Below are positions 62,572 through 64,000 of a stretch of DNA of 64,000 nt, piece after piece. Within the stretch, counting starts at the first letter, position 1. The number at the start of each line of letters is the position of its first letter. The stretch comes from JAGVSR01 sp963778225 (GTDB lineage Bacteria; Pseudomonadota; Alphaproteobacteria; Rhizobiales; Hyphomicrobiaceae). The position numbers were made by a program, and so were the translations under genes. The DNA lies in assembly GCA_963778225.1 (NCBI GenBank), contig CAVZTR010000005.1, positions 62,001-126,000 of the forward strand, written 5' to 3'. Under the pieces are notes generated by a model, which ran no database searches, was not told where the DNA came from, and saw only the letters and a program-made list of their open reading frames with translations.

Positions 62572-63453
62572 TCAACGCCCGTTAACGAACATATCTCCCA
62601 GATACACTTTCCGGACGTCCTCGTTTTCTATGATTTCCGAAGGCTTACCGTGTGTCAGAACCTGACCATCGTAGATGATGTAGGCCCTGTCGATAAGGCT
62701 CAGTGTCTCGCGCACGTTATGATCTGTGATCAGGACCCCGATGCCACGGTCCGTCAAGTGCCGGACGAGTTCCTGAATATCGCCCACCGCAATGGGGTCG
62801 ATACCCGCAAAGGGCTCATCCAGCAGGATGAACGAGGGCCGTGATGCCAGGGCGCGAGCAATCTCACACCGCCGCCGCTCACCGCCAGACAATGCAATCG
62901 AGGGCGATTTGCGGAGCCGCGTGATGCGGAACTCTTCCAGGAGGCTGTCGAGTTGTTCTTTCCGGCGGCGCTTGTCCGGCTCGACGAGTTCGAGAACCGC
63001 CATGATGTTGTCTTCGACAGAAAGTCCGCGAAAGATCGAGGCTTCCTGCGGCAGGTAGCCGATACCAAGGCGCGCCCGGCGGTACATGGGCAGCCGTGTC
63101 ACATCCCGCCCGTCGATCGTGATCCGCCCGTCATCCGCGGGAACAAGCCCCGTGATCATGTAGAAAACCGTGGTCTTGCCCGCACCGTTCGGTCCGAGCA
63201 GCCCCACGGATTCCCCGCGCCCGACGGCGAGGCTCACGCCCTTCACCACTTGCCGCTTCCGATAGGCCTTCTTGACATCGACAACGGTCAGCCAGCCTTC
63301 GCCGCCGATCGAGGGATCGACAGCCTCTGCATCCGGGTCATGCCGGCCATACGTTTCGGCGTGTGCGTCTGAAAATCCATTTTGCATGCCGTCCGTCGCA
63401 CGCCGCCCCGGCGTTTGCGATTTGAACAATCCTGTGAGCGACGTGATCTTCAC
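62572..63453 (-). CDS. lptB: LPS export ABC transporter ATP-binding protein LptB
   Basis: A 293-residue ABC ATPase that powers LPS extraction by LptFG. Walker A GPNGAGKTT, signature LSGGERRRCEIARAL, Walker B FILLDEPFAGIDPIA and switch His in VLITDHNVRETL are intact. AGGA lies 8 bases before a GTG at 63453, which is the preferred start; it leaves about 50 extra N-terminal residues compared with E. coli LptB. The lptA stop is 31 bases upstream. Confidence 0.95.
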   Translation of the reverse strand: MKITSLTGLFKSQTPGRRATDGMQNGFSDAHAETYGRHDPDAEAVDPSIGGEGWLTVVDVKKAYRKRQVVKGVSLAVGRGESVGLLGPNGAGKTTVFYMITGLVPADDGRITIDGRDVTRLPMYRRARLGIGYLPQEASIFRGLSVEDNIMAVLELVEPDKRRRKEQLDSLLEEFRITRLRKSPSIALSGGERRRCEIARALASRPSFILLDEPFAGIDPIAVGDIQELVRHLTDRGIGVLITDHNVRETLSLIDRAYIIYDGQVLTHGKPSEIIENEDVRKVYLGDMFVNGR

Positions 63454-63484
63454 GAAAAGGATCCTGTTGGAGCTATGCCTGCGC

Positions 63485-64000
63485 TCACGGCCGTGGGGCT
63501 GTTGGCAGCGTTTCGGAACTCCAGCCCGAAGCGTCAGTGCCGGGCTGCGCCGCCGCTGGTTTGGTTTTCGATGACTTCTGACTTGAGCCCTGGGCCTTAC
63601 GTAACTCGTCGGGGAAAAAGATAGCGCTCGGCCGGCCACCGGTCGAGCGGCCCTGGACCTCGCTTGACCACCCGTCCGACGGCTTGGCCACGGCCTTGAC
63701 GGCCGACGTATCGATAGTCGCCTTGCCCGACGCCATGTCGATCACGAGACGGTTGCCGCGCACAACAGTGCCCTGTTGCGACAACTCGACGTCACCCGTC
63801 ACCGCGACGCTGTTTGTTTTCGCCTCATAACGTGCCGTCGTGCCGGTGACCTTGCGCCCATCGGCCGTCGTCACGACCACGCCGCCGTCGGCTTCGATGC
63901 GCTCGAGTTGACTGCTGCCGCCGCCGCCGCTCGACGGCTGGTCGGTTCCGGCATTCATATCCGCTAAACGCGCCGACCCTGTATAGCTCGCCCGGATTTG
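63485..64000 (-). CDS. lptA: LPS transport periplasmic protein LptA, C-terminal part
   Basis: The gene runs off the right end; its N-terminus is outside. The OstA/LptA-type beta-jellyroll repeats are visible: IEADGGVVVTTADGRKVTGT and AVTGDVELSQQGTVVRGNRL, ending with a Lys/Ala/Ser-rich tail. It bridges LPS from inner to outer membrane. Frame from the last base is open (ASYTGSARLADMNAG). lptC is expected next upstream. Confidence 0.92.
   Translation of the reverse strand, partial: QIRASYTGSARLADMNAGTDQPSSGGGGSSQLERIEADGGVVVTTADGRKVTGTTARYEAKTNSVAVTGDVELSQQGTVVRGNRLVIDMASGKATIDTSAVKAVAKPSDGWSSEVQGRSTGGRPSAIFFPDELRKAQGSSQKSSKTKPAAAQPGTDASGWSSETLPTAPRP

Noticed and set aside
1..64000. Mobile elements, CRISPR arrays, phage genes
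   Set aside because: No transposase, integrase, direct-repeat array or phage structural gene was found; the segment appears to be ordinary core chromosome.

Overview
This is a gene-dense, high-GC chromosomal segment of an alphaproteobacterium, most likely order Hyphomicrobiales (Rhizobiales), perhaps close to Hyphomicrobiaceae. The evidence is protein sequence and gene order: a VtlR/LsrB-type LysR regulator near trxB, rsmI-yraN followed by gshB-comM, tsaD divergent from hemC with gpsA downstream, hemC-hemD-mitofilin-like-hemY, and lptA-lptB-rpoN-ptsN. A pqqC gene fits a PQQ-using, possibly methylotrophic, lifestyle. I see no phage, insertion sequence, integron, CRISPR array or rRNA operon. 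There is one tRNA, tRNA-Thr(CGT).

Layout. 0-3 kb: the 3' end of hslU, then a convergent sensor kinase whose N-terminus carries the copper/ethylene-binding residues of plant ETR1. 3-13.5 kb: secreted lipase, proBA, ynfA, a TetR/MFS efflux pair with two identical palindromic operators, hisF, nth, DUF2244, a glyoxalase-fold gene, leuD and a secreted HExxH protein. 13.5-24.5 kb: zincin, hydrolase, trxB, a homocysteine S-methyltransferase-like gene, a second TetR, a beta-propeller protein, the lsrB-like regulator, leuC, an ICMT-like methyltransferase, a FeeM-like acyltransferase and gluQ. 24.5-34.8 kb: DUF1287, rsmI-yraN, pal, gshB, comM, terC, mipA, argG. 35-42 kb: a low-complexity secreted protein, two paralogous membrane proteins, rlmN, pqqC, the tRNA, small secreted proteins, gpsA. 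42-52.8 kb: tsaD, hemC-hemD-mitofilin-like-hemY, a HigA-like solo protein, a dehydrogenase, manC, creA, infC. 52.8-64 kb: glycosyltransferase, hydrolase, an unknown secreted protein, an epimerase-like gene, queG, a GST, uppP, ptsN, rpoN, lptB and the end of lptA.

How genes work together. proB/proA make proline; leuC/leuD (about 8 kb apart) form isopropylmalate isomerase; hemC/hemD make uroporphyrinogen III and sit with the hemY-type membrane protein; lptA/lptB export LPS; rpoN and ptsN supply sigma-54 and the nitrogen-PTS IIA protein; uppP recycles the cell-wall lipid carrier; gluQ and queG both act on queuosine tRNAs.

A quality warning: seven otherwise well-conserved genes (gshB, terC, mipA, hemC, hemY, manC, queG) are each broken by one apparent frameshift, six of them by one extra base. 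Because heme synthesis is among them, base-calling or assembly indels look likelier than true gene decay, and these genes should be treated as probably functional in the cell until the reads are checked. The most interesting biology I see is the ETR1-like kinase, the TetR operators (one of which contains the regulator's own start codon), a perfect FNR/FixK-type box before pqqC, an infC that seems to start at ATC, and the cysteine-free LsrB relative.
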